NCBI GenBank assembly: GCA_037384645.1
Contig: JARRNT010000008.1
Coordinates: 1 to 44,354 of the forward strand
Direction of reading: 5' to 3'
Length of the DNA stretch: 44,354 nucleotides
Source of the DNA: RI-92 sp037384645
GTDB taxonomy: Bacteria; Pseudomonadota; Gammaproteobacteria; UBA6429; Thiohalophilaceae
Shown: one piece after another, positions 25,329-33,867 of the stretch
Numbering within the stretch: the stretch's first letter is position 1
How the letters are laid out: every line of letters starts with the position of its first letter
Made by a program: the position numbers and the translations under genes
Notes under the pieces: model-generated
What the model was told of the DNA's origin: nothing
Seen by the model: only the letters and a program-made list of their open reading frames with translations
Database searches by the model: none

Positions 25329-27209
25329 TCAATCTTGTAACTTGATTTCATCAACGCGGTGACCGGCCAGGGCGCGCTTGATAGTACTGTCCATCCGGCG
25401 GGCGGCAAATTCCGTGGTGATCTCGTTCAGGTGTTCAATCGCCGACTTGATCGCGCGATGATCCGTGCCGTTGCGGGCCTCGGCCAGGGCCTGCATCGAA
25501 GCCTCGATAGCGGCACGTTCTGACTCGCTTAACAGGTCGGCATCCGCCCTCAACGCCACCTGCAAGGCCTCGATCACGCGGTCTGCTTCGACCTGTTGTT
25601 CCCGCAGGTTACGGGCATCCACATCGTCGTGGGCATGGGCAATGGAATCGCGCAGCATGGTTTCGATCTCAGTATCGGTCAGACCATACGAGGGTTTGAT
25701 CTGAATACCACTCTCCACTCCGGTGGTTTCCTCGCGCGCCATGACCGATAACAGGCCATCGGCATCAACCTGAAAGGTCACCCGAATGCGGGCGGCACCC
25801 GCCACCATGGGCGGGATCCCGTGCAGGGCAAACCGCCCCAGGGAGCGACAATCTGATACCAGTTCCCGTTCGCCCTGCAGGACATGAATACTCATGGCCG
25901 TTTGCCCGTCTTTGTAGGTGGTAAAGTCCTGCGCCCGCGCAACCGGGATCGTGGTATTACGTGGAATAATCTTCTCGACCAGGCCACCCATGGTCTCCAG
26001 TCCCAGGGACAGGGGAATCACATCAAGTAGCAGCATTTCATCATCGGGCTTGTTGCCGACCAGCACATCCGCCTGGACGGCCGCGCCGATGGCAACCACC
26101 TTATCCGGATCAATGTCGGTAAGCGGCGTCTGCCCGAAAAATTCCCCGATTTTTTCCCGCACCCGGGGAACGCGGGTCGAACCACCCACCATGACCACGG
26201 CCTGAACCTCGCTGGCATCCACCTGGGCATCGCGCAGCGCCCGCCGACAGGTAATGACCGTCTTCTGAATCAGGGGGTCGACCAGTTGCTTGAACTGTTC
26301 CCGCGTGAGTTCAGCCTGCCAGTGCTTGCCATTATCCAGTTCAAGACTGATCGTTGTCTGCTCTGCATCGGTCAATGCCTCTTTTGCGCTACAGGCTGCC
26401 TGCATCAGGCGGCGCAGTTGATGATGACTGGTGTCATCCTGAATCCCGGCCTGCTGCATCAGCCACTGGGCAATCGCCTGGTCAAAATCATCGCCCCCGA
26501 GAGCTGTATCGCCCCCGGTCGCCATCACCTCGAATACTCCCTTGTGCAGCCGCAGGATCGAAATATCAAAGGTGCCACCACCGAGATCGTATACGGCAAT
26601 CACCCCTTCCGCTGCCTTGTCCAGTCCATAGGCGACAGCCGCCGCGGTAGGTTCGTTGAGTAGGCGTAAAACATTGAGTCCGGCCAGCTTGCCGGCATCC
26701 TTGGTGGCCTGACGCTGGGCGTCGTCAAAATAGGCCGGCACCGTGATCACCACGCCCTGCAATTCATCGCCCAGGGTCTGCTCGGCGCGATCTCTGAGCA
26801 CGCGCAGGATATCAGCGGAAATTTCAATGGCGCTGAAATTGCCGGCGGCCGTGTGAAAACGCGGGACCACCGACTCGGTCTCGGCGAATTCATATGGCAG
26901 ACGGCTGCCTAAATGCTTAATGTCGCTGAGACCACGCCCCATAAAACGCTTGACCGAGACGATGGTATTCAGCGGGTCTTGCGCCGCCATGGCCCTGGCC
27001 TCAACCCCGACCTGCGCCGCCTGATCATGCTGATAACGCACCACTGACGGTAACAGGTGCCTGCCCTCTGCGTCCGGCAGGGTATCCGCCTGCCCGCTAC
27101 GGACTGAAGCAATCAGGGAATTGGTCGTGCCCAGATCAATTCCCGCAGCGAGCCTGCGCTCATGCGGTTTGGTCGATTGTCCGGGTTCGCTGATCTGCAA
27201 AAGTGCCAT
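25329..27209 (-). CDS. hscA: Fe-S chaperone HscA (Hsp70 family)
   Basis: A specialised Hsp70 that, with HscB, releases clusters from IscU by recognising its LPPVK motif. The nucleotide-binding domain starts with GIDLGTTNS (about 23-31), with LNEPTAAAVAYGLD and VYDLGGGTFDIS following. The substrate-binding domain begins near DVIPLSLGLETMGG. It is 626 aa, close to E. coli HscA. It lies 12 bp before fdx and 16 bp after hscB. Confidence 0.97.
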   Translation of the reverse strand: MALLQISEPGQSTKPHERRLAAGIDLGTTNSLIASVRSGQADTLPDAEGRHLLPSVVRYQHDQAAQVGVEARAMAAQDPLNTIVSVKRFMGRGLSDIKHLGSRLPYEFAETESVVPRFHTAAGNFSAIEISADILRVLRDRAEQTLGDELQGVVITVPAYFDDAQRQATKDAGKLAGLNVLRLLNEPTAAAVAYGLDKAAEGVIAVYDLGGGTFDISILRLHKGVFEVMATGGDTALGGDDFDQAIAQWLMQQAGIQDDTSHHQLRRLMQAACSAKEALTDAEQTTISLELDNGKHWQAELTREQFKQLVDPLIQKTVITCRRALRDAQVDASEVQAVVMVGGSTRVPRVREKIGEFFGQTPLTDIDPDKVVAIGAAVQADVLVGNKPDDEMLLLDVIPLSLGLETMGGLVEKIIPRNTTIPVARAQDFTTYKDGQTAMSIHVLQGERELVSDCRSLGRFALHGIPPMVAGAARIRVTFQVDADGLLSVMAREETTGVESGIQIKPSYGLTDTEIETMLRDSIAHAHDDVDARNLREQQVEADRVIEALQVALRADADLLSESERAAIEASMQALAEARNGTDHRAIKSAIEHLNEITTEFAARRMDSTIKRALAGHRVDEIKLQD

Positions 27210-27225
27210 GGTTTCAATTCATCCT

Positions 27226-27765
27226 TTACAGTGCATCGGCCAGCTCGGCTTCAAGATTTTCACTTTCCACTCGCAGCTTATGCAGGAATTGCAGCTTATG
27301 CACCATAGCCTTGGCCTCTGTCAGATCCTCGCTGCCCAGTGCCTTGGCCAGGTCGTCTTGCATGTCGGTAATACGTGCATTGATATCCTGCATGAGAGTG
27401 TTAAGCCGGCTCAGGGCATTGGGATCGTCCCTGACTTCGGCCAGGGCCTCGCGTAATTCGATCTGCTCCATCAGGAACTCGGAATCGAAACTGGTATCCT
27501 TTTGATCATCGAAATCAACACCCTTGAGCTGCAGGATATAACGCGCGCGCTGCAGGGGAGATTTTAGTGTCTGAAAGGCTTCGTTGATATTCGCCGCCAT
27601 CTGCATGGCTTCACGGCGTTCCCGTTCCGTGGCATTGGCATAGCGATCGGGATGCGCTGCCCGTTGCAGATCACGATAACGTTCCGCCAGTGAGGCATTA
27701 TCGATTTCGAATGCAACGGGCAGATCGAATAGTTCGAAATAATTCTGGGTGCTTGCCGCGGTCAT
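27226..27765 (-). CDS. hscB: Fe-S co-chaperone HscB
   Basis: A J-domain co-chaperone that delivers IscU to HscA and stimulates its ATPase. The HPD tripeptide is at 38-40 (RAAHPDRY), followed by ANINEAFQTLKSPLQRARYIL, the conserved end of the J domain. A C-terminal three-helix domain binds IscU. It is 179 aa. Confidence 0.96.
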   Translation of the reverse strand: MTAASTQNYFELFDLPVAFEIDNASLAERYRDLQRAAHPDRYANATERERREAMQMAANINEAFQTLKSPLQRARYILQLKGVDFDDQKDTSFDSEFLMEQIELREALAEVRDDPNALSRLNTLMQDINARITDMQDDLAKALGSEDLTEAKAMVHKLQFLHKLRVESENLEAELADAL

Positions 27766-27779
27766 GAGTCAACCCGCGA

Positions 27780-28103
27780 TCAGACTGTAAAGCTTTCGCC
27801 GCAACCGCAGGAGGCTTTTTCGTTCGGATTGTTGAACTTGAAGCCTTCGTTCAAACCTTCTTTAGTGAAATCCAGTTCGGTACCATCGATATAGACGAGA
27901 CTCTTGGCATCCACGAAGATCTTCACGCCCTGCGACTCGAAAATCTCGTCACCTTCCTCAGAGGCATCGGCGAATTCGAGCACGTATGCCATGCCCGAGC
28001 AACCGGTGGTTTTCACCCCCAGGCGCAGACCTTCGCCTTTGCCGCGATTGGCTAGAAAATCCTTAACCCGTTTGGCTGCGTTTTCAGTCAATGTAATTGC
28101 CAT
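27780..28103 (-). CDS. iscA: A-type Fe-S carrier IscA
   Basis: A carrier that receives clusters or iron and passes them to target enzymes. The three conserved Cys are in place: Cys35 (TTGCSGMAY), Cys99 and Cys101 (SCGCGESF). At 107 aa it is identical in length to E. coli IscA. It lies between iscU and hscB. Confidence 0.97.
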   Translation of the reverse strand: MAITLTENAAKRVKDFLANRGKGEGLRLGVKTTGCSGMAYVLEFADASEEGDEIFESQGVKIFVDAKSLVYIDGTELDFTKEGLNEGFKFNNPNEKASCGCGESFTV

Positions 28104-28123
28104 GACCCTGGTAACCTGTCGCG

Positions 28124-28531
28124 TTAGGCGCTTTTCGCCTTGTCAGCATCCGGTGCCTGCTTGTTCTGATAATCCTCGATCGCGGCACGGATAGCATCTT
28201 CCGCCAGGACCGAACAATGGACCTTGACCGGTGGCAATTCCAGCTCTTCGGCAATCTGGGTGTTCTTGATCTGGGAAGCTTCGTCCAGGGTTTTACCCTT
28301 GACCCACTCGGTCAGGAGCGAGCTTGAAGCAATGGCTGAACCGCAACCATAGGTTTTGAACTTGGCATCCTCGATAATGCCCTCACCATTGACCTTAATC
28401 TGCAGCCGCATGACGTCACCACATGCAGGCGCACCGACCATGCCAGTGCCGACATCAGTGGCATCCTTGTTCATGGACCCGACGTTACGCGGATTTTCAT
28501 AATGGTCGATAACCTTATTGCTGTATGCCAT
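28124..28531 (-). CDS. iscU: Fe-S scaffold IscU
   Basis: The scaffold on which new 2Fe-2S clusters are built. The ligands Cys37 (PACGD), Cys63 (YGCGSA) and Cys106 (VHCSV) are present, as is the HscA-recognition motif LPPVK at 99-103. At 135 aa it has a slightly longer C-terminal tail than E. coli IscU. An AGAGGTGAG ribosome-binding site precedes the ATG. Confidence 0.98.
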   Translation of the reverse strand: MAYSNKVIDHYENPRNVGSMNKDATDVGTGMVGAPACGDVMRLQIKVNGEGIIEDAKFKTYGCGSAIASSSLLTEWVKGKTLDEASQIKNTQIAEELELPPVKVHCSVLAEDAIRAAIEDYQNKQAPDADKAKSA

Positions 28532-28576
28532 GACTACTCACCTCTTGGATATTCGTGATTAATTCTGTTCTCAACC

Positions 28577-29791
28577 CTAGTGCGCGGCCCATTCGATACT
28601 GTTGAGATCGATGCCATCTTTATACATCTCCCACAGTGGTGAGAGCGCGCGCAGTTTATCAATATTCTTGCTGATTTGCGCAATGGCAAAATCAATCTCT
28701 TCTTCCGTGGTAAAACGACCCAGGCTGAACCGGATCGAGCTGTGCGCCAGCTCGTCAGAACGGCCCAGCGCCCGTAACACATAGGACGGTTCCAGCGAGG
28801 CCGACGTGCAGGCGGAACCGGAGGAGACCGCCAGGTCCTTGAGCGCCATCATCAGGGATTCACCCTCGACGAAATTGAAACTGATATTCAGGTTATGCGG
28901 AATACGCTGCTCCATGTCGCCATTGATGTACATCTCTTCGATGTCCTTGAGGCCATTGAGCAGACGGTCCCGCAGCATGCGTACCCGCTCGTTATCGGCG
29001 GCCATTTCTTCCCTGGCCAGGCGGAAGGCCTCGCCCATGCCGACGATCTGGTGAGTCGGCAGGGTCCCGGAGCGGAAGCCCCGCTCGTGACCACCACCGT
29101 GCATTTGCGCCTCCAGGCGTATCCGCGGTTTACGGCAGACATACAGGGCACCGATGCCCTTGGGACCGTAGATCTTATGTGCAGAGAAGGACATCAGGTC
29201 GACTTTCAGTGCCTTCAGATCGATGGGGACTTTGCCGGCACTCTGGGCCGCATCGACGTGAAACACGATATTGCGCTCGCGGGTGATCTCACCGATGGCC
29301 TGGATATCCTGAATCACACCAATCTCGTTGTTAACGTGCATGATGGACACCAGGATAGTGTCATCGCGCAAGGCCGCCTTGAATTTGTCCAGATCGATCA
29401 AACCATTGGGTTCGGGGTCCAGGTAGGTGACCTCGAAGCCATCGCGCTCCAGGAACCGGCAGGTATCGAGTACCGCCTTGTGTTCGGTCTTGCAGGTGAT
29501 AATGTGTTTGCCCTTCTTCTTATAGAAGTGGGCGGCACCCTTGATGGCGAGATTATCCGATTCGGTGGCGCCAGAGGTGAAAATGATTTCCTTGGGATCG
29601 GCATTGACCAGTGCGGCAACATTGGCACGGGCTTCATCGACGAGCTTCTCCGCATCCCAGCCAAAGCTGTGCGAGCGGGACGCCGGGTTACCGAAATGAC
29701 CGTCCAGGGTCAGGCACTGGCAGAGCTTTTCTGCGACCCGCTTGTCAACCGGGGTGGTGGCAGAGTAATCAAAATAAATCGGTGTTTTCAT
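28577..29791 (-). CDS. iscS: Cysteine desulfurase IscS
   Basis: A PLP enzyme that takes sulfur from cysteine for Fe-S clusters and tRNA thiolation. The PLP Lys is in SFSAHKIYGPKG and the persulfide Cys is Cys328 in SSGSACTSAS. The 404 aa and the Cys position equal those of E. coli IscS. It ends in the IscU-binding tail IEWAAH. The gap to iscR is 91 bp and shows no strong extra promoter. Confidence 0.98.
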   Translation of the reverse strand: MKTPIYFDYSATTPVDKRVAEKLCQCLTLDGHFGNPASRSHSFGWDAEKLVDEARANVAALVNADPKEIIFTSGATESDNLAIKGAAHFYKKKGKHIITCKTEHKAVLDTCRFLERDGFEVTYLDPEPNGLIDLDKFKAALRDDTILVSIMHVNNEIGVIQDIQAIGEITRERNIVFHVDAAQSAGKVPIDLKALKVDLMSFSAHKIYGPKGIGALYVCRKPRIRLEAQMHGGGHERGFRSGTLPTHQIVGMGEAFRLAREEMAADNERVRMLRDRLLNGLKDIEEMYINGDMEQRIPHNLNISFNFVEGESLMMALKDLAVSSGSACTSASLEPSYVLRALGRSDELAHSSIRFSLGRFTTEEEIDFAIAQISKNIDKLRALSPLWEMYKDGIDLNSIEWAAH

Positions 29792-29882
29792 CGGTTATTA
29801 TCTCTTTACTACTCGCTGTTCACAGGCGCGGGTTCACGCCGGACCAACGCACTGTGACATTCTCAGTTTAGGTAAACTTTAT

Positions 29883-30377
29883 TCAGGATACCGCGGCAGT
29901 CTCTCGCTTGACGCTATCGAGCGGTACCTTGGTGTTTTCCTGCAAGCGGTGCTGGCGTTCGGACACATCCCGGACCCCTTCCCGCTCAACCAGGTCACCC
30001 AGGCTGATGCCACACAGGAACTGGTAAATTTCCTGGCTTAATTCCGCCCACAGTTCATGGGTCAGGCACTGTTCATCGTCCTGGCAGTTGGCCAGGCCAC
30101 CACAGCGCGTCGTCTCGACCTTTTCATCCACGGCCAGGATCACGTCGGCCACCGGAATTTCCTTGGGGGCACGGCTCAGGCGATAACCACCACCGGGACC
30201 ACGGGTACTTTCGACCAGGCCCTGGCGGCGCAATTTGGCGAACAATTGTTCGAGATAGGATAAGGAAATGCATTGCCGTTGCGAGATGTCAGCCAGAGTG
30301 ATGGGTCCATCTTCAAAATGGAGCGCCAGATCCAGCATGGCGGTAACGGCATAACGGCCTTTTGTAGTCAGTCTCAT
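29883..30377 (-). CDS. iscR: Fe-S cluster regulator IscR
   Basis: An Rrf2-family repressor and activator that senses Fe-S status. A winged-helix domain starts MRLTTKGRYAVTAMLDLA, and the recognition region includes SLSYLEQLFAKLRRQGLV and STRGPGGGYRL. The 2Fe-2S ligands Cys92, Cys98, Cys104 and His107 match E. coli IscR. At 164 aa it is typical. It leads the isc operon, and its promoter carries a likely IscR site (30438-30462), consistent with autorepression. A GAGGTG ribosome-binding site lies eight bases before the ATG. Confidence 0.98.
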   Translation of the reverse strand: MRLTTKGRYAVTAMLDLALHFEDGPITLADISQRQCISLSYLEQLFAKLRRQGLVESTRGPGGGYRLSRAPKEIPVADVILAVDEKVETTRCGGLANCQDDEQCLTHELWAELSQEIYQFLCGISLGDLVEREGVRDVSERQHRLQENTKVPLDSVKRETAAVS

Positions 30378-30430
30378 TGCGACACCTCACGTAATTTAGT
30401 AATCTATGAATTACCAATACTGCGGTGCTA

Positions 30431-30462
30431 ATTATACTTACCTGAGCAAATCAGTCAAGTAT
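30431..30462 (-). promoter_or_regulatory. iscR promoter with type 1 IscR-binding site
   Basis: On the minus strand, a TTGACT -35 (30453-30458) and a perfect TATAAT -10 (30431-30436) are 16 bp apart. A 25-bp segment at 30438-30462 matches the type 1 IscR consensus as I recall it (ATASYYGACT-RWWWY-AGTCRRSTAT) at 22 of 25 positions. Its left half, ATACTTGACT, is perfect and covers the -35. Holo-IscR bound here would block RNA polymerase. The site abuts the stop codon of cysE. Confidence 0.8.
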
Positions 30463-31298
30463 TAATTTCGTTCTTCTACCTTCCCCGCCTCAGACGCTAT
30501 CTCCTTGTTTTCACTGGATTTATCATCTTCCAGCAGGTGCGGTTGCTGACTCTCGATTTCACACGGCCCCAGGTCTGGCAAATTGACCGAATCGATTTCC
30601 ATTCCCAGGGATTTCAATGACTTGCACATATTTTCCAGCTGCTCATCCATGGCGTGGACATGGTCAAGCAAGGCATCGATGGCGTTGGCGACCGGGTCAG
30701 GCATGTCCCGGGTCGTGCCATAGGCATCGAAACCAATCTTTTCAGCAAAGGCCGCGCGACGGGCCTGATGGGCCGCCTTTTCTTCCCTGGCCTGAACCAC
30801 CCGCCCCGGGACCCCCACCACGGTTGCCCCCGGGGGAACATCTTTGACCACGACCGCATTGGAGCCGACCCGGGCCCCCTCGTTGAGGGTAATCGGGCCT
30901 AGTACCTTGGCCCCGGCGCCAATCACCACGTTGTTACCAAGAGTAGGATGGCGTTTACCCTTTTCCCAGGAGGTACCGCCCAGGGTCACGCCGTGGTAGA
31001 GCGTGCAGTCATCGCCGATTTCGGCCGTCTCGCCGATGACCACACCCATACCATGGTCGATAAAAAAACGCCGGCCGATGCGCGCGCCGGGATGGATTTC
31101 GATACCGGTGAACCAGCGGGCAAAGGCAGAGAACCAACGGGCCAGCCACTTCCAGTGCCGGCGCCATAAGCCATGGGCAAGCCGGTGGAACAACACGGCA
31201 TGGACACCCGGATAGGTGGTTAAGACTTCAAAACGCGAGCGCGCCGCCGGGTCACGGTCAAAAACGCAATCGATGTCTTCTTTGAGGCGACTAAACAT
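30462..31298 (-). CDS. cysE: Serine O-acetyltransferase, short type
   Basis: Acetylates serine with acetyl-CoA, the first step of cysteine synthesis; its product feeds IscS. The left-handed beta-helix domain carries the catalytic His82 (FIDHGMGVVIGE) and His102 (LYHGVTLGGTS). The N-terminal helical region is short, unlike the long SATase_N of E. coli CysE, so it belongs to the shorter, isc-linked type. A C-terminal extension of roughly 70 residues, acidic at the end (LLEDDKSSENKEIASEAGK), lacks the terminal Ile used to bind CysK. The start is taken as the ATG at 31298; TTG at 31310 is in frame. It lies between trmJ and iscR. Confidence 0.93.
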   Translation of the reverse strand: MFSRLKEDIDCVFDRDPAARSRFEVLTTYPGVHAVLFHRLAHGLWRRHWKWLARWFSAFARWFTGIEIHPGARIGRRFFIDHGMGVVIGETAEIGDDCTLYHGVTLGGTSWEKGKRHPTLGNNVVIGAGAKVLGPITLNEGARVGSNAVVVKDVPPGATVVGVPGRVVQAREEKAAHQARRAAFAEKIGFDAYGTTRDMPDPVANAIDALLDHVHAMDEQLENMCKSLKSLGMEIDSVNLPDLGPCEIESQQPHLLEDDKSSENKEIASEAGKVEERN

Positions 31299-31321
31299 AA
31301 TCGAACACAATATGAGGGATG

Positions 31322-32068
31322 CTACGGGTTTTCAACGCTTTTTTTCGCCGCCTCGGCGGCTGTCAGGATCCCGCGCAGAATATTCAGTTCCATGCGATCC
31401 AGTTCCGCCCGGTTGAATAAACGCCGCAGACGTCGCATCAACTGGCGCGGGTTGTCCGGGTCGTAAAAATCGATGGCGGTCAGGGCCTGCTCGAAATGCT
31501 GGTACAGCCCTTCCAGCTCTTGCGAGCTGACACGCGGATAGTCATTCTCGACCCGCAGTTGCGCCTTGCCGGCCTGGTGTAAATGCGCCATGTGAACTTC
31601 GTAAGCCAGGACCTGGGCGGCGGCCGCGATGTTGAGCGAACAATATTCCGGATTGGCCGGGATATGCACCAGGTGGTGACAGCGGTCGAGTTCTTCGTTA
31701 GTCAGGCCCGAGGCCTCCCGCCCCAGTACCAGTGCAACCCGATGCTGGTCAGACTCGACCACCGCCCTTTCCGCACATTCCCGTGCATTCAGCAACGGCC
31801 AGGGAATAGCGCGCAGACGGGCACTCGCGCCGACGACCCAGCCACAATCGGCCACCGCCTCGTCCAGGCTGGCCACCCGCCGGCAACGATCCAGGATATC
31901 CACGGCCCCGGATGCCCGCGCCCAGGCCTTGCCACTGGGGAATTCCGCAATCGGATCGACCAGCACCAGGTCCTGTAAGCACATATTTTTCATGGCACGC
32001 GCCACCGCACCGATGTTGCCGGGATGTGAGGTGTTAACCAGCACTATCCGAATATTTTCATATGCCAA
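31322..32068 (-). CDS. trmJ: tRNA 2'-O-methyltransferase TrmJ
   Basis: A SPOUT-class methyltransferase that methylates the ribose of residue 32 in certain tRNAs. The knot motifs are present: HPGNIGAVARAMKNM, LVLGREASGLTNEEL and YCSLNIAAAAQVLAYEV. At 248 aa it fits the family. The start is TTG at 32068, with AGGAAG six bases upstream; no in-frame ATG lies nearby. It is divergent from suhB and followed by cysE, the usual arrangement. Confidence 0.94.
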   Translation of the reverse strand: MAYENIRIVLVNTSHPGNIGAVARAMKNMCLQDLVLVDPIAEFPSGKAWARASGAVDILDRCRRVASLDEAVADCGWVVGASARLRAIPWPLLNARECAERAVVESDQHRVALVLGREASGLTNEELDRCHHLVHIPANPEYCSLNIAAAAQVLAYEVHMAHLHQAGKAQLRVENDYPRVSSQELEGLYQHFEQALTAIDFYDPDNPRQLMRRLRRLFNRAELDRMELNILRGILTAAEAAKKSVENP

Positions 32069-32101
32069 TGCCTGCTTCCTTTTCCTTTCATGCCAACGGA
32101 C

Positions 32102-32110
32102 TGCTAGAAT
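32102..32110 (+). promoter_or_regulatory. suhB extended -10 promoter element
   Basis: TGCTAGAAT is an extended -10 (TG-n-TAGAAT) about 48 bases before the suhB ATG. It is followed by the GC-rich ACGCGCCG. A weak -35 (TTCCTT) lies 17 bp upstream. The element sits in the 89-bp gap between divergent trmJ and suhB. Confidence 0.5.
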
Positions 32111-32157
32111 ACGCGCCGTTTTTTCGTTCTTTCAAAGTTAGATGGAGTAACTCAGCC

Positions 32158-32943
32158 ATGCATGCCATGCTGAATATAGCCGTACGCGCCGCACGCAAAG
32201 CCGGCGATATTATCGCCCGTGCCTGCGACCAGGTGGATACCCTCAAGGTAAGACATAAATCCGAAAATGATTTTGTCAGCGAGGTCGATCACCGCGCCGA
32301 ACAGGTCATCATCGATACCCTGCTCAAGGCCTACCCGGATCATGCCATCCTGGCCGAGGAAAGTGGTAGCCAGGGCAGCAGCGATTACGAATGGGTCATC
32401 GATCCCCTCGACGGCACCACCAACTTCCTGCATGGCTTTCCCCAATATGCCGTCTCCATCGCCTGCCGGCATAAAAATCAGCTGCAACATGCCGTGGTCT
32501 ACGACCCGTTCAAACAGGAACTGTTCACCGCCAGCCGCGGTGATGGCGCCCAGCTCAATGGCAAGCGTATCCGCATCAGTCAGCGTACCAGCATGACGGG
32601 TGCCCTGCTGGGTACCGGTATTCCTTTCAGCGATGTCGAAACCCTGCAGATCCACCTGAACATGATGCGCGACATCATTCCGGGTACTGCCGGTATCCGC
32701 CGCGCCGGCTCCGCCGCCCTCGACCTGGCCTACGTGGCCGCCGGCCGACTGGATATTTTCTGGGAATTCAAGCTCAAACCCTGGGACATGGCAGCCGGAA
32801 TTCTACTGGTGGAAGAAGCCGGCGGCCTGGTGGGCGACTTCAACGGTGGCTTTGATTATTTTGCCAGTGGCAATATCCTCACGGCCAATCCCAGGCTATT
32901 TAAGCAAATGCTGAAATTGCTCAAGCCCCACCTGCCAAAATAA
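32158..32943 (+). CDS. suhB: Inositol-1-monophosphatase SuhB
   Basis: A Mg2+-dependent inositol monophosphatase; in E. coli, SuhB also joins the NusA/B/E/G antitermination complex on rRNA operons. The metal ligands Glu67 (AEESG), Asp82 and Asp85 (WVIDPLDGTTNFLHG) and the C-terminal KPWDMAAGILLVEEAGG are intact. From the ATG at 32158 it is 261 aa, with GGAG about ten bases upstream. The frame is open 32 codons further but not family-like. Confidence 0.97.
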   Translation: MHAMLNIAVRAARKAGDIIARACDQVDTLKVRHKSENDFVSEVDHRAEQVIIDTLLKAYPDHAILAEESGSQGSSDYEWVIDPLDGTTNFLHGFPQYAVSIACRHKNQLQHAVVYDPFKQELFTASRGDGAQLNGKRIRISQRTSMTGALLGTGIPFSDVETLQIHLNMMRDIIPGTAGIRRAGSAALDLAYVAAGRLDIFWEFKLKPWDMAAGILLVEEAGGLVGDFNGGFDYFASGNILTANPRLFKQMLKLLKPHLPK

Positions 32944-33292
32944 TTGCCTGACCCCATCAAGTCCGGGGCATTACGGACGCTACTGCCTTTGAATCCGTCA
33001 GTCAGTGCAGGGAAACATGGCAAAAAGCATCAGGAAACCCCGGTTCAAGGCTCATCCGCGCTCGAATTGGTCAAGCGTGACGTGCCTCGAGGGTCTGAAT
33101 GACTCTGCCAGTTATTTTGCCTACCCTTCGACCCAGACCCACCCTGGAATTCCTGTCCGTCTGATACGGACGCGAAATCGCTAGGGCGTATCAAATCCAG
33201 CGCCTGAGGTTTGACGGCCACGCCGCATTTGATGTTTAATCCAACAATACCTATAACATATTAAACATACTGGTATTTGGGGAGAAGTCATT
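32944..33292. other. Intergenic region after suhB
   Basis: No gene is recognised in these 349 bases. A GTCCGT-CTGAT-ACGGAC hairpin lies at 33155-33171 and a short CCCC/GGGG stem near 32952-32968; neither is followed by a T-run. The AT-rich stretch at 33241-33270 may hold the promoter of the next gene, and GGGGAGAAG at 33279-33287 is its ribosome-binding site. Confidence 0.4.
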
Positions 33293-33634
33293 ATGCAACG
33301 CACCACACTCTCAATTCTGATACCCCCCCTGGCCGTCTGCCGCTATGGCTGTGCCGGTTGTTGTGCAGCCCCGATTGGCGTGTTCTGGCTGGCTGGCATT
33401 GTCAGTATTATTTATGGCTATCTTGGCGGCCCGGCCGGGCTGGAAACCATTAGCTGGACTACAGTCGCGCTGGGCCTGGGCTTGTGGATCATCGCCTCGG
33501 TGTGGGCCATGATGGCCATACGCGGGGTCAAGGATGATGAATGCCAGCGCAAACGCAGTACGGTTTGCCGCATGGTCAGTCCTGCTGCCGATGAGAGGGA
33601 CCCGCTAGAGGATATCAAGAAGTTCAGTAATTGA
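33293..33634 (+). CDS. Small Cys-rich membrane protein, unknown function
   Basis: A 113-aa protein I do not recognise as a named family. It has a Cys cluster near the N-terminus (CRYGCAGCC, residues 16-24) followed by a hydrophobic helix (about 27-45, PIGVFWLAGIVSIIYGYLGG) and a second helix (about 53-76). A charged cytoplasmic-like tail then contains two more Cys (DECQRKRSTVCRM). The four-Cys C-x3-C-x2-CC motif could bind metal or form disulfides, but this is inference. GGGGAGAAG precedes the ATG by five bases, which supports a real gene. It is plus-strand between suhB and the convergent secF. Confidence 0.7.
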   Translation: MQRTTLSILIPPLAVCRYGCAGCCAAPIGVFWLAGIVSIIYGYLGGPAGLETISWTTVALGLGLWIIASVWAMMAIRGVKDDECQRKRSTVCRMVSPAADERDPLEDIKKFSN

Positions 33635-33867
33635 ATGCTGATGCCAGCGCTATCCATGTAGTCCGGCCTACCCTTCACAACAGGGAAGGGAAATGATGGG
33701 TGAAGTCATTGCTTTTTCTGCCAGGCCGGCGCACCAGACCTGCCTCGATACGGTCCAACCCGTCCCGTGAACGAGCCATACTATCGATTTAGACACGATG
33801 TGCTGGCACGCCTGCCAGGTAATCCGCGCTAACGAATCAGCCTGACGATACCCACTTGCCGGGCAGC

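Noticed and set aside
28895..29857. 320-codon plus-strand frame opposite iscS
   Set aside because: It lies wholly antisense to iscS, which is certain, and is explained by codon bias. No ribosome-binding site or recognisable family.
33671..33690. CCCTTC/GAAGGG stem between the small membrane protein and secF
   Set aside because: Only 6 bp with an 8-base loop and no T-run on either strand; too weak to call a terminator.
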